Shown piece by piece: positions 32,350 to 40,653 of a stretch of 64,000 bases of DNA. The notes beneath the pieces are model-generated. The model did no database searches, had not been told where the DNA came from, and saw nothing but the letters and a program-made list of their open reading frames with translations. The DNA is from Streptantibioticus rubrisoli. Its GTDB lineage: Bacteria > Actinomycetota > Actinomycetes > Streptomycetales > Streptomycetaceae. The position numbers were made by a program, and so were the translations under genes. Position 1 is the first letter of the stretch. Each line of letters opens with the position of its first letter. The DNA lies in contig NZ_JANFNH010000001.1 of the NCBI RefSeq assembly GCF_024436055.1, forward strand, positions 248,001-312,000, read 5' to 3'.

Positions 32350-34644
32350 TTACGACCGGAGGACGGACTCCTCGGACTCCCGCGTCCCTTCGACGGGTGC
32401 GGGCCGCCGCGGGAGGCCGGGCAGCCACCAGTTCCAGCGGCCCATCAGCTGCATGGCGGCGGGCACCACGACCAGCCGGATGACGGTGGCGTCCAGTGCG
32501 ATGGCGACGGCCAGACCGAAGCCGAGCTGCTGGATCGGCATGATGCCGGTGAAGGCGAAGGCACCGAACACCGCGACCATCAGCAGCGCGGCACCGGAGA
32601 TCAGCGGCGCGGTGCGGGCCATGCCGGTGGCGACGCTGCTGGTGTTGTCCGCCCCGCCGTCGTACTCCTCACGGATGCGGTGCAGCAGGAACACCTCGTA
32701 GTCGGTGCTCAGGCTGAACAGGATCGCCAGCAGCAGGATGGGCACGAAGTTCTGCAGGTAGCCGAACTGCTGGAAGCCGAACAGCGCGGCGCCGGAGGAG
32801 TGCTGGAAGACCAGCACCAAGGCGCCGTACGTCGCCCCGAGGGAGAGCAGGTTGATCAGGATCGCCTTGATCGGCAGCAGTACGGACCTGAAGGTGATCA
32901 GCAGCAGGACGTAGATGACCACCAGCATGACCGCCACCACCGACGGCAGTCCGTCCGAGATCGCGGAGTTGGCGTCGATGCCCTCCGCGGTCTCACCGCC
33001 CACCACCGCGTGCAGGCCGGGCGCGCCGAGCCGGTCCACGGTGGACCGCATGGCCGCGACCAGGTCACGGGAGGGGCCGCTGGAGGCGTAGTCGTCCGCG
33101 ATGACCTCCAGCACGATGGTGCGCCGGTCGCGGGAGACGAAGTGGTCGACGGTGGCGCGGGCATCGCTCGGCAGCCGGTCGAACACCGCGGGGTCGAGCG
33201 CCGCGAACGGCCGTGCCGGGCTGACCGCGCGGAGCGCGTCCACCGGTGAGTTGACGCCGGTGACGTGCGGGAGCCTGCCCAACTCGTCCCGCAGCGCCAG
33301 GATCCGGCCGCCGTCCCGTGCGGTGTTCAGCGGGGTGTCCGAGGTGATGACCACCTCGTTGGGCGAGGCGCTGCCCGGCCCGAACTGCTCGCGCATCGCG
33401 TCGTACCCCTGCCGCACCGGCGAGGACTGCGGCACGATGCGCGCGTCCGGGGTGAAGGTGCGCAACCCCAGCGACGGCGAGGCCAGCGCCAGCATGCCGA
33501 CGACCGCCACCACCAGGAAGAGCACCGGCCGCCGCATGATCTGCCGCGCCACGTTCCGCCAGCGCCGCCCCTGCTCCTCGGGGCCGCGCCGCTGCATGGG
33601 CAGTCGGCCCCACAGGATCCGGTCGCCCAACAGCAGCAGCACCAGTGGCAGTACGAGCACCGCGGCCAGCACCGCGAAGGCCACCACGACCAGGATGCCC
33701 AGCGCGATCGACTGGATGACGTTGAGGTCCACCAGGAACAGGCTGGACATCGCCAGGATGACGATCAGCCCGGAGAACGTGACGGTCCGGCCGCTGGTGC
33801 GCAGCGTGGCGGCGAGCGCGGCGGTGCGGTCCCGGCCGCGGGAGAGTTCGTCGGTGTAGCGGGAGATGACGAACAGCGAGTAGTCGACGCTCACCCCCAG
33901 GCCGATCATGGTGGCGGCGTTCTCCACGAAGATCGACAGCTCGAAGTGCTGGGCGAGCACCGACATCAGCCCGAGGGTGAAGACGATCGCCGTCGCGGAC
34001 ACCACGAAGGAGACCATCGCCGAGGCGATGCCCCGGTACAGCAACAGCAGGATCACCAACAGCAGCGGGAACGTGATGAGTTCCGCGGTCTGCAGGCCCT
34101 TCTGGCTGAGCGTGTTGATCTCGCCCCACAGCGTTCCCGCGCTGACCAGTGAGACCCGCAGTCCCTGTGGGGCGAAGCGGTGGTCGATGTCGGTCTGGAT
34201 GCCGGGCAGCACCCGGCGGGCCGTGCCGTCGTCCAGCTTCAGCCCGACCAGGGTGATGGCGGTGTGCCGGTCCTTGCCGACGAACTTGCCCCGGGCCGCG
34301 GGGGACAGGTCGAGCCAGCCGTAACTGCCCACCGCCGCCAGCCGCTTGTCCCCGATCACCTCCCGCATGGCCTGGCCCACCCGCTGGTCGAACGCCGGGG
34401 TGCCCGCGGTGTCGCGCTCGTCGCGCACCACCAGGGTCAGGTCGCTGGCGCCGCGGTCGGTGAAGCCGGACCGCGTGGCCGTGATCGCCCTCTGCGAGCC
34501 GGACCCGGGCACGTACCAGCCGCCACCGCTGAGCCGGTCGGCGACGGGCAGCGCGGCCACCCCGGCCGCGACCAGCGCCACCAGCCATACGGCCAGCAGC
34601 GGCCAGCGGAATCGTGCCATCGCGCGGATCAGACGTTCCGACAT
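32350..34644 (-). CDS. MMPL/RND-family transporter
   Basis: 764 residues with two homologous halves, each a large extracytoplasmic loop followed by membrane helices: helix 1 at about 13-33, loop, helices 170-330, second loop, helices 515-740. GLGVSVDYSLFVISRYTDELSRG and LFSLSTDYEVFLLHRIREEYDGG are the paired family motifs that bear the proton-relay aspartates. MMPL proteins export lipids and lipid-linked metabolites, fitting the acyl-handling genes here. ATG 34644 has GGAG 6 bases upstream. Starts 52 bp after the PPTase-ACP gene. Confidence 0.92.
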   Translation of the reverse strand: MSERLIRAMARFRWPLLAVWLVALVAAGVAALPVADRLSGGGWYVPGSGSQRAITATRSGFTDRGASDLTLVVRDERDTAGTPAFDQRVGQAMREVIGDKRLAAVGSYGWLDLSPAARGKFVGKDRHTAITLVGLKLDDGTARRVLPGIQTDIDHRFAPQGLRVSLVSAGTLWGEINTLSQKGLQTAELITFPLLLVILLLLYRGIASAMVSFVVSATAIVFTLGLMSVLAQHFELSIFVENAATMIGLGVSVDYSLFVISRYTDELSRGRDRTAALAATLRTSGRTVTFSGLIVILAMSSLFLVDLNVIQSIALGILVVVAFAVLAAVLVLPLVLLLLGDRILWGRLPMQRRGPEEQGRRWRNVARQIMRRPVLFLVVAVVGMLALASPSLGLRTFTPDARIVPQSSPVRQGYDAMREQFGPGSASPNEVVITSDTPLNTARDGGRILALRDELGRLPHVTGVNSPVDALRAVSPARPFAALDPAVFDRLPSDARATVDHFVSRDRRTIVLEVIADDYASSGPSRDLVAAMRSTVDRLGAPGLHAVVGGETAEGIDANSAISDGLPSVVAVMLVVIYVLLLITFRSVLLPIKAILINLLSLGATYGALVLVFQHSSGAALFGFQQFGYLQNFVPILLLAILFSLSTDYEVFLLHRIREEYDGGADNTSSVATGMARTAPLISGAALLMVAVFGAFAFTGIMPIQQLGFGLAVAIALDATVIRLVVVPAAMQLMGRWNWWLPGLPRRPAPVEGTRESEESVLRS

Positions 34645-34696
34645 ACCTAGCTCCGGTGAGAGGGGGGCCGAGGGGTGGGGGAGTACGCGGTGCGGA

Positions 34697-35572
34697 TCAG
34701 ACCTTGGCACCCACCAGCCCGGCGAGTTCGCCGAGGGTGGTGATCTCCCGCAGCTCGTCCTGGGTGAAGATGGTGTCGAACTCCTCCTGGAGGTCAACGG
34801 CCATCTCGACCAGCAGGAAACTGTCGGCGGCGAGCTCGCGCAGGGTGGTCTGCGGGGTCAGCTTCTCCACCGGTATGGACAGCGTGGTGCTGATGCGGTC
34901 GGCGACCTCATCGAAGGTGACGGCGGTCGGCACTGGCGTCTGCCTTTCTGGTGCGATGGGTTGTGCGGTACGGGTCTCGCCGTGGAACGCCGCGGCGATG
35001 GACAGATGGGCTCCGCGCAGCCGGGCGCTGGCGTAGCCGAAGAGCGGCTCGCCGTGCTGGCGGGCCCGGGCGCGACCCCGGCGCGCGGAGGCGTCCAGGG
35101 TGCTGTAGTCGAGCAGTACGGTGTGCCGGTTGTCCGGATCGGCCTTGAACAGCGCCTCCTTGACCGTCCACAGCCGCAACTGCTCGGTGGGTCTGGCGCG
35201 TTCGGGCAGCGAGGCCAGCCAGGACCGCTCGTGCTCGTCGAGGAAGAACCGCGCGGTGTCCACCTGGACCGGCCGGTCGGCCTCCAGGTCGACCCCGATA
35301 CCGGCCAGCCGTGGCACGGGACGCACCGCGCCCGCCGCCACCGCCGCCCCCTCGATGTGTGTCAGCGACAACCGGCGGTGTGGAAAGGCGTATCCGGTGG
35401 TGTCCCGGGGCAGTCCCAGCACACCGAGCAGCACCCGCAGGGCGTGCCGGGAGACCAGCCACTCCCGCCGGGCGCGCTGCGGCAGTTCGGCGAGGCGGTC
35501 CCGCTCCCGCCCGGTGAGGCTGTGCGTGGCCAGCGGCTGCCGCGTCCACACGGCGAGCACGGTCGCGGTCAT
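34697..35572 (-). CDS. Fusion of Sfp-type phosphopantetheinyl transferase and acyl carrier protein
   Basis: 291 residues in one uninterrupted frame. Residues 1 to about 205 are a Sfp/EntD-type 4'-phosphopantetheinyl transferase: RRLSLTHIEG (67-75), GIGVDLE (Asp95, Glu97 for Mg2+), WTVKEALFKA (135-144, Glu139). Residues 214-291 are an acyl carrier protein with the attachment serine in DSFLLVEM (Ser251). PPTases activate carrier proteins, so this protein carries both enzyme and substrate. GTG at codon 214 (34933) is preceded by AGAAAGG at 10-16 bases, so a free 78-residue ACP may also be made by internal initiation. The ATG overlaps the upstream stop by 4 bases. No fusion of this kind is familiar to me. 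Confidence 0.88.
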   Translation of the reverse strand: MTATVLAVWTRQPLATHSLTGRERDRLAELPQRARREWLVSRHALRVLLGVLGLPRDTTGYAFPHRRLSLTHIEGAAVAAGAVRPVPRLAGIGVDLEADRPVQVDTARFFLDEHERSWLASLPERARPTEQLRLWTVKEALFKADPDNRHTVLLDYSTLDASARRGRARARQHGEPLFGYASARLRGAHLSIAAAFHGETRTAQPIAPERQTPVPTAVTFDEVADRISTTLSIPVEKLTPQTTLRELAADSFLLVEMAVDLQEEFDTIFTQDELREITTLGELAGLVGAKV

Positions 35573-36156
35573 GCCGGGCCGGGAACGCTCAGGTCGACGG
35601 CGCCGTCACCGAGGAAGGCGATGCGCTCGCCGTACTCCGCGAGGGTCTTGGCATAGACCTCCTCGTCGGCCGCGGTGAAGCGGGCGAGGGTGTCGTCGAC
35701 GAGCTGCTGACCGTACTTCTTGGCCATCTCCTGGAGCGCGTCGCGTACGTACTTCACGTGCCAGCGCTCGTCCTCCATGATCGTCTCAATGGTCTGCCGG
35801 ACCCGCGGATGGGTCTCGGGCGCCCGCAGGTGCCGGTGGTACTGGCCGATCACCCGCTTCTCAAAGACCTGCGTGATCGCCATGACCTCCATGAGGTTGG
35901 CGGGCAGGCCCACCGCCTCCAGGTACTGGTCCTGGTACGCGCCGGAGAGCTTCTCGGCGTTGTAGCCGAGGTCCTCGATGCAACGCGTCCAGTACTTGGC
36001 GTGGTTGGCCTCGTCGGCGAAGTGGTGGGTGACGTCGGCCTGCAGCGGTCCACCGCGCAGGGTGCGGGCCACCCGGCCGAAGAACAGCGCGCCGTTGATC
36101 TCGGAGGAGCGGTAGAAGCTGAGCAGCCACAGGTCGTTCTCGGAAAGCGTGGTCAC
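35569..36156 (-). CDS. Ferritin-like diiron protein of unknown reaction
   Basis: 195 residues, all helical. Helix A has SEINGALFF, helix B DEANHAKYW (E-x-x-H), helix C FEKRVIGQYH and helix D EDERWHVKY (E-x-x-H): the set expected for a four-helix diiron site. It resembles small ferritin-like oxidases rather than iron storage proteins. GTG 36156 (AGGAG 5 bases upstream, overlapping the upstream TGA) is the start; an ATG further upstream would add 9 residues. Four-base overlaps on both sides tie it to the SDR and PPTase-ACP genes. Probably oxidises a carrier-bound or released intermediate (inference). Confidence 0.8.
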   Translation of the reverse strand: MTTLSENDLWLLSFYRSSEINGALFFGRVARTLRGGPLQADVTHHFADEANHAKYWTRCIEDLGYNAEKLSGAYQDQYLEAVGLPANLMEVMAITQVFEKRVIGQYHRHLRAPETHPRVRQTIETIMEDERWHVKYVRDALQEMAKKYGQQLVDDTLARFTAADEEVYAKTLAEYGERIAFLGDGAVDLSVPGPA

Positions 36157-37256
36157 GGTGTCTCCTGGGTCCGGCGGCCCCACTTGGTTTCGATGAGCCG
36201 TATGCAGGTGGTCTCCGCCAGCGCGATCGGGTCGGGGGCCGCGTAGCCGGGCCAGGCGGCCCGCAGTGCGTCGTTGCGGAAGGTCTTCGGCAGGTACAAC
36301 TGGTGCGCGAACGGCGAGACGGACGACAGCGACTGGTTGATCGGTCCGCCGCGCAGCAGGTCGGCCGCGGACAGCAGGTCCTCGAAGCTGTCCTGGTCGC
36401 AGGGGAGCGGTCGCATCAAACCCCGCCGCTGGAAGCCCGGATCGCGCTCGAAGACCGTGAAGGAGATGTCGATGAGCTCCTCCAGGGTCGCGGTGTCGGC
36501 CGGGTCCGGGCAGATGTGGTAGATGCCCGAGGCGATCGCGGGATCGAGCAGCCTGGTGACCGCCGAGGTGGTGAACGCCGCCGTGGCCAGGCTCAGCGGT
36601 GTCGTACCGTCACCGGGCAGCAGCGACAGCAGACCGTAGTAGAACAGCTTCAAGGTGTTGTGGAAGGCGTTGTACTGGGTGACCTGGCCGCTGTCGTCAT
36701 CGGCGATGAGCGTCGGCAGCCGCAGCACGGAGACCGGCAGGTCCCCGGCGGCGTCCAGCACCTCCTCCTCGGCGGCCCACTTGGACCACTCGTAGTGGTT
36801 GACGAACCCCACGTCGTCGAACCGCTCCTCCAGGACGTCGCCGTGCCGACGGCCCGCCGCGTACAGCGTGGACAGCATCGCCAGCCGCTGGAGGTTCTCG
36901 CAGCGCGTCGCGAACGCCCGCAGCCGTGCGGTGCCGTTCACGTTGACCCGCCGCGCCAGGTCCCGCTCGACGTTGAAGCGGGTGACGGCGGCGGCGTGCA
37001 CGATCCGGGTCACCGCCCGCGGGTCGACGTCGGCCAGCGCGTCGTCCCGGGACAGGTCGGCGGCGACGACGCGGGTCCTGTCCCGCGCCTGCGGGCCGAG
37101 CAACTGGTCCAACCGCTGCTGTTTGGCGGCGAGTTCGGCGCCGTCGGCGGCGCGTACCGCGAGGACGAGGTCGTCGTCGCCGTCGGTCAGTAGCGCGGCG
37201 GCGAGCCTGCGGCCCAGATAGCCGTCCGCGCCGGTGATGACGGTGGTTCCCCTCAT
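36153..37256 (-). CDS. Thioester-reductase-type SDR (NAD(P)-dependent)
   Basis: 367 residues, extended short-chain dehydrogenase fold. TGADGYLGRRLA (9-20) is the cofactor glycine motif; NVNGTARLRAFATRCENLQRLAMLST and YEWSKWAAEEEV (Y-x3-K) are active-site segments. The overall pattern is that of terminal reductase domains which release carrier-bound acyl chains as aldehydes or alcohols. It lies between the amino acid:carrier ligase and a diiron protein with 4-base overlaps, so its substrate is probably a thioester on one of the local carrier proteins. A simple epimerase cannot be ruled out. Confidence 0.78.
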   Translation of the reverse strand: MRGTTVITGADGYLGRRLAAALLTDGDDDLVLAVRAADGAELAAKQQRLDQLLGPQARDRTRVVAADLSRDDALADVDPRAVTRIVHAAAVTRFNVERDLARRVNVNGTARLRAFATRCENLQRLAMLSTLYAAGRRHGDVLEERFDDVGFVNHYEWSKWAAEEEVLDAAGDLPVSVLRLPTLIADDDSGQVTQYNAFHNTLKLFYYGLLSLLPGDGTTPLSLATAAFTTSAVTRLLDPAIASGIYHICPDPADTATLEELIDISFTVFERDPGFQRRGLMRPLPCDQDSFEDLLSAADLLRGGPINQSLSSVSPFAHQLYLPKTFRNDALRAAWPGYAAPDPIALAETTCIRLIETKWGRRTQETP

Positions 37257-38188
37257 ACCCTGCCTCCCCCCAGGCCGGAGCGCACCTTCGCCGCGGCGTC
37301 CGCCAACCCCGGCCAGCCGGCCGGGTTGGTGCCGTGGCGGTCGGTGATGGCGAACAGCCAGCGTTCGATGCCGAAGGCGACACAGCCGCTGTGCGCCGGT
37401 TCATCGCCCCGGGTCAGATCGAAGTTGACACCGAAGTGGTCGTGGTGGCGGTTGATCGAGGCGATGGCCAGGTCACCGCCGTAGGTGGCCTCGTGCTTGA
37501 CCGGTTGGACGCGCTGCATCAGGTACTTGGGATTGGCCTGCGGCCGGAAGAACGGGTCGGTCGCGGTCAGCCACTCCAGCGGCAGGTCGACGAGGTCGAA
37601 GAACTCGTCCAGCGCCGCACGGGCGTGCCCGAGGAAGTCGGCCACCTCGCCACCGCTGCCCAGGCAGACCACCTCGCGCATAGTGAAGCTGCTCAACCGG
37701 CGCAGCGGCACGTAGTACCGCTCGTGCCGGAAGCAGGTGTTGCGGGTGGTCAGGTACCGGGGCGCGTCGAACGTCTCGCCCAGGTGGTCGTTGAACAGGT
37801 GATAGCAGGCCGCCGGGGTCAACACCTGGGCGATGGGCGCCAGTTCGGTCACCGCGACATCACCGCCTTGGTGCAGCACCGGGCCGTCCAGGAACGCGTC
37901 GAGGTTGGATTCCTCGGGAGCCAGCCGGGCGGCGAAGGTCGCCTGGTGCGGGAACGAGCGCAGATAGCCGACCCGTTGCAGCCGCCGCGCGGGCAGCGAG
38001 GCGGGGTGCCGTTCCTCCTCCGCCTGCCAGATCCCGGCCAGCGTGGTGAAGGCCCGGTCGCACTCCTCGGCGAGCCGCAACAGCGGGCCGCGCAGCGCCG
38101 CCTGGCCGGACGGCTGCCAGGACAGGCCGATCCGGGCGAGTTCCGCCGCCCGTACCGGATCGACGGCGGGCGCCTCGACGGCCGTCAT
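37253..38188 (-). CDS. Amino acid:[carrier protein] ligase (SerRS-like class II aaRS homologue)
   Basis: 311 residues forming only a class II synthetase catalytic core; no tRNA-binding N-terminal coiled coil is present. Motif 2-like TTRNTCFRHERYYVPLRRL and MREVVCLGSG, and motif 3 HSGCVAFGIERWLFAITDRHG can be read. Known relatives, atypical SerRS homologues in rhizobia and other bacteria, activate glycine or alanine and load a small carrier protein rather than tRNA. The adjacent 86-residue carrier protein (38185) overlaps its start by 4 bases, as in those systems. Amino acid choice, probably small, is inference. Confidence 0.86.
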   Translation of the reverse strand: MTAVEAPAVDPVRAAELARIGLSWQPSGQAALRGPLLRLAEECDRAFTTLAGIWQAEEERHPASLPARRLQRVGYLRSFPHQATFAARLAPEESNLDAFLDGPVLHQGGDVAVTELAPIAQVLTPAACYHLFNDHLGETFDAPRYLTTRNTCFRHERYYVPLRRLSSFTMREVVCLGSGGEVADFLGHARAALDEFFDLVDLPLEWLTATDPFFRPQANPKYLMQRVQPVKHEATYGGDLAIASINRHHDHFGVNFDLTRGDEPAHSGCVAFGIERWLFAITDRHGTNPAGWPGLADAAAKVRSGLGGGRV

Positions 38189-38445
38189 GGCGTCGCTCCC
38201 GCCTTGCAGAACCGCAGCACCATCGAGTCGATGTCGCGGAAGTCCGCCGGGTTGAGGTCCTCGACGTCGATCGGTGTACCGCTCAGCCTCTCCAGCAGCA
38301 GCAGTAGTTCGGGCAGGTGGACCGACCGCAGGTACCGCTCCTCGAACAGCGGGGTCTGGTCGGTGATCGCCGCGCCCTCCCTATCGGCGGCCTTGGCCAG
38401 TACGAAGGACCGCAGGTCCTCACGGATCTTCTGCTCAGAACGCAT
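38185..38445 (-). CDS. Small carrier protein for the amino acid ligase
   Basis: 86 residues, acyl-carrier-like helix bundle. The candidate phosphopantetheine serine is Ser41 in FEERYLRSVHLPELL; the usual DSL is replaced by RSV, as in divergent aminoacyl carrier proteins. A DSM triplet later (73-75) is at the wrong position. ATG 38445 has AAGGAG 8 bases upstream. It overlaps the AurF-like gene before it (11 bp) and the ligase gene after it (4 bp). The PPTase domain at 34697 may activate it. Confidence 0.82.
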   Translation of the reverse strand: MRSEQKIREDLRSFVLAKAADREGAAITDQTPLFEERYLRSVHLPELLLLLERLSGTPIDVEDLNPADFRDIDSMVLRFCKAGATP

Positions 38446-39355
38446 CGGCGGGCTCCTTGTCGAGAATGCCTGTCGAGGTGAGGAAACCGACGACCTTCTT
38501 CGACACCTCGCGGCGGTGCTCCCGCTGCGCCGGTGCGGACCATGCTCGTTCGGCGGTCTCCCACGGATCTTCGAGTCCGGCGTCCGCGTAGACGTCCGGG
38601 TTGTAGTACTCGCGCCACGCCATGGTGAGGTAACCGCGCAGGTAGTCGCGCAGCTCCTGGACGGTCTGCTCGCCCCAGGAGGGGGCGCACGCCTCCCACA
38701 GCGCGGTCACCAGACGGCGGCCGAAGATCAGATGGCGGGATTCCTCGAAGTGGTGGTTGTGGTTGATGAAACGGGCCACCGGATGCAGCCGGGAGTCCCT
38801 GGACTGCACCCAGTTGTAGTTGTCCACGATCTCTTCGAAGACCATGGTCTTGGCGAAGAAGAGGAAGTCCTCGATGTCGCGCGACCGGGAGTCGTGCGAC
38901 TCCTCGAAGGAGAACTGGCGGCTGCGGTACACCCGCGAGTAGCGGGTGCAGAAGGCGCCGAAGTAGATGCTGTGCTTGTTCTCCTCGTCCAGGAAGTGGT
39001 GCAGGTACTCCGAGACGTCCAACAGGTCCTTGCGGTACAGCCGTTCGGCCAGGCCCTGCATCAGTGACTTCTCGCCGTGGATGTTGAGGCTGTAGAAGTT
39101 GGCGGCCTCGTGGAAGGCCAGTCGGCAACGGGACGCCTCGTCCAGCCTCTCCCAGTCCTGCGTGCCGTACAGGCTCAGGTACTCGGGGCTGCTGAACCAC
39201 TCCTCCTCCGGGCGCACCTGCTGCGGCCACGCCGCCAACTCGGTGTACGGGTTCTGGTACGAGCGCTGCGACAGGTGGCTGAGCCTGCTGACGGTGGGGC
39301 CGAGCGAGGAGAGTGCCTCGGCCAGCCGGGCTTTGGGCACGGGCGATGTACTCAA
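38435..39355 (-). CDS. AurF-type diiron N-oxygenase-like protein
   Basis: 306 residues, mostly helical. The ligand pattern matches AurF/CmlI: FHEAANFYSL (Glu83), FLDEENKHSIYF (Glu125 and His128), VFEEIVDNYN (Glu174/175), NHNHHFEESRHLIFGRR (His201/202, Glu205, His208). Characterised members oxidise amines to hydroxylamine or nitro groups, in some pathways on carrier-bound substrates. The start is a TTG at 39355 with GAGGA 4 bases upstream. The gene overlaps the carrier protein gene, so an aminoacyl thioester is the obvious candidate substrate (inference). Confidence 0.84.
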   Translation of the reverse strand: MSTSPVPKARLAEALSSLGPTVSRLSHLSQRSYQNPYTELAAWPQQVRPEEEWFSSPEYLSLYGTQDWERLDEASRCRLAFHEAANFYSLNIHGEKSLMQGLAERLYRKDLLDVSEYLHHFLDEENKHSIYFGAFCTRYSRVYRSRQFSFEESHDSRSRDIEDFLFFAKTMVFEEIVDNYNWVQSRDSRLHPVARFINHNHHFEESRHLIFGRRLVTALWEACAPSWGEQTVQELRDYLRGYLTMAWREYYNPDVYADAGLEDPWETAERAWSAPAQREHRREVSKKVVGFLTSTGILDKEPADAF

Positions 39356-39406
39356 GCGGTCCTCATCCGATGGTGGATTGCGTGGCGTGTGTCCTGCGGG
39401 CCGGGG

Positions 39407-40387
39407 TCAGTCCCGGGCGGCGGCCACCGCTTCGGTGGCTTCGAGGATCAGGCACTGCCAGTTCAGCCCGAAGCCCGCCATGATCAGGGCGATGCGCTGA
39501 CCCGGGCGCACCCGCCCGGTGGCGAGCAGCTCCGCGAGGTTGACCACGTTGTCCGCGGAGATGACATGACCGACGTCCGGCATCGAGGAGAAGAACACCT
39601 TCTCGAAGCCGACTCCCAGCAGCCGGGCCAGGATCTGCCACGCCTTGTCGTTGGTGTTCTGGGTGACCACCCAGTCGAGGTCGGCGGCGGCCAGTCCGGC
39701 GCGCTCCAGGGTCTCCCGCACCAGCCGGTGGGTGTACGCGAAGTAGCTGCCCACCGTCTCGTCGTCGCCCGCCTGCCCCAGGCCGCCGTTGGTGATCTGA
39801 TGGGCGGTCACCAGCCGGAAGGCGGCTTGCTGACGGCTCACCACACAGGCGGCGGCGCCGTCCGAGATCAGGTTGTACGCCTGCTCGTACTTGGCCCCCT
39901 CGGGGAACCGGTCGGCCGTCACGCACAGCACCCGGTTCCAGTCCGCCTCCACCTGCAGCAGCGCGTGCGCCAGCCGCACGGAGCCCAACATGGCCGTGCA
40001 GGCCTGCTGGTTGAGGCCGATCACAACCGCCTTGTGCAGTCCGAAGTCGGCCTGCAGCCGACTCGCGGGGAAGTCCATCAGGTACTTGACGTCCTTGGTG
40101 CGCTCCCACTGCGCCGGATCCCCGGCGTTGCCGTTCAGCGGCAGGCAGGTGGCGTACACGATCGCGTCGACGTCACCGAGCCGGCCGGATTCCGCGAGCT
40201 GCCCGGTGACCTCCTTCGCCAGGTCGTAGGCGCTGGTGGTGGGTTCGCACACGTGGTGCCAGCGAAAGCCCGCGGACTCCAGGTCCCGCGCGGACGAGAT
40301 GAGCCTGCCCGCGGCCGCCGTCTCATTGACATGGATCTTGCGTTCGCCGAGCGAGTAGACGAACGAGTCGACGAAAACATCCGTCAC
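39407..40387 (-). CDS. KAS III-like enzyme with altered catalytic triad (A)
   Basis: 326 residues, thiolase fold. Nucleophile Cys130 in NQQACTAML. The HQAN segment reads TQNTN (the His position is Gln) and the usual GN motif reads GHVISADN (His in place of Asn). Canonical FabH chemistry uses Cys-His-Asn, so this copy may act as an acyltransferase or use an unusual second substrate. GTG 40387 has GGAG 6 bases upstream and gives normal family length; an upstream ATG at 40417 has no such site. 51 bp upstream of the AurF-type gene. Confidence 0.85.
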   Translation of the reverse strand: MTDVFVDSFVYSLGERKIHVNETAAAGRLISSARDLESAGFRWHHVCEPTTSAYDLAKEVTGQLAESGRLGDVDAIVYATCLPLNGNAGDPAQWERTKDVKYLMDFPASRLQADFGLHKAVVIGLNQQACTAMLGSVRLAHALLQVEADWNRVLCVTADRFPEGAKYEQAYNLISDGAAACVVSRQQAAFRLVTAHQITNGGLGQAGDDETVGSYFAYTHRLVRETLERAGLAAADLDWVVTQNTNDKAWQILARLLGVGFEKVFFSSMPDVGHVISADNVVNLAELLATGRVRPGQRIALIMAGFGLNWQCLILEATEAVAAARD

Positions 40388-40653
40388 TGACAACTCCCAG
40401 CCCCCGTAACGAACCATGTGCGCGCCGAGGTCGTAACCTCCCGCTCCGTCGCGGGCGGACCGTCGGCCTGGTGAGGGGCGAGGCGCTGGCCGGGAAGCCG
40501 TCGCTTCCCTGAAGGGTGTCGAATCCCTTGCGCCTTCGCGTCCCCTGCTCCATGCTTCCGTCCGGCTACCGTCCGCGTCGATGGCCGCCTGCTGCGGATT
40601 ACCGTGGCCGCACTGTGCACCGAGCACAACAGCCCCGTGGGTTTACATGGCGA

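Noticed and set aside
32350-34797. Longer N-terminus of the MMPL transporter
   Set aside because: The added 51 residues run over the ACP coding region and the GGAG at ATG 34644 decides the start.
34697-35572. PPTase and ACP as two genes separated by a missed stop
   Set aside because: The frame is continuous as given and the linker is short and plausible; a sequencing error is possible but not shown.
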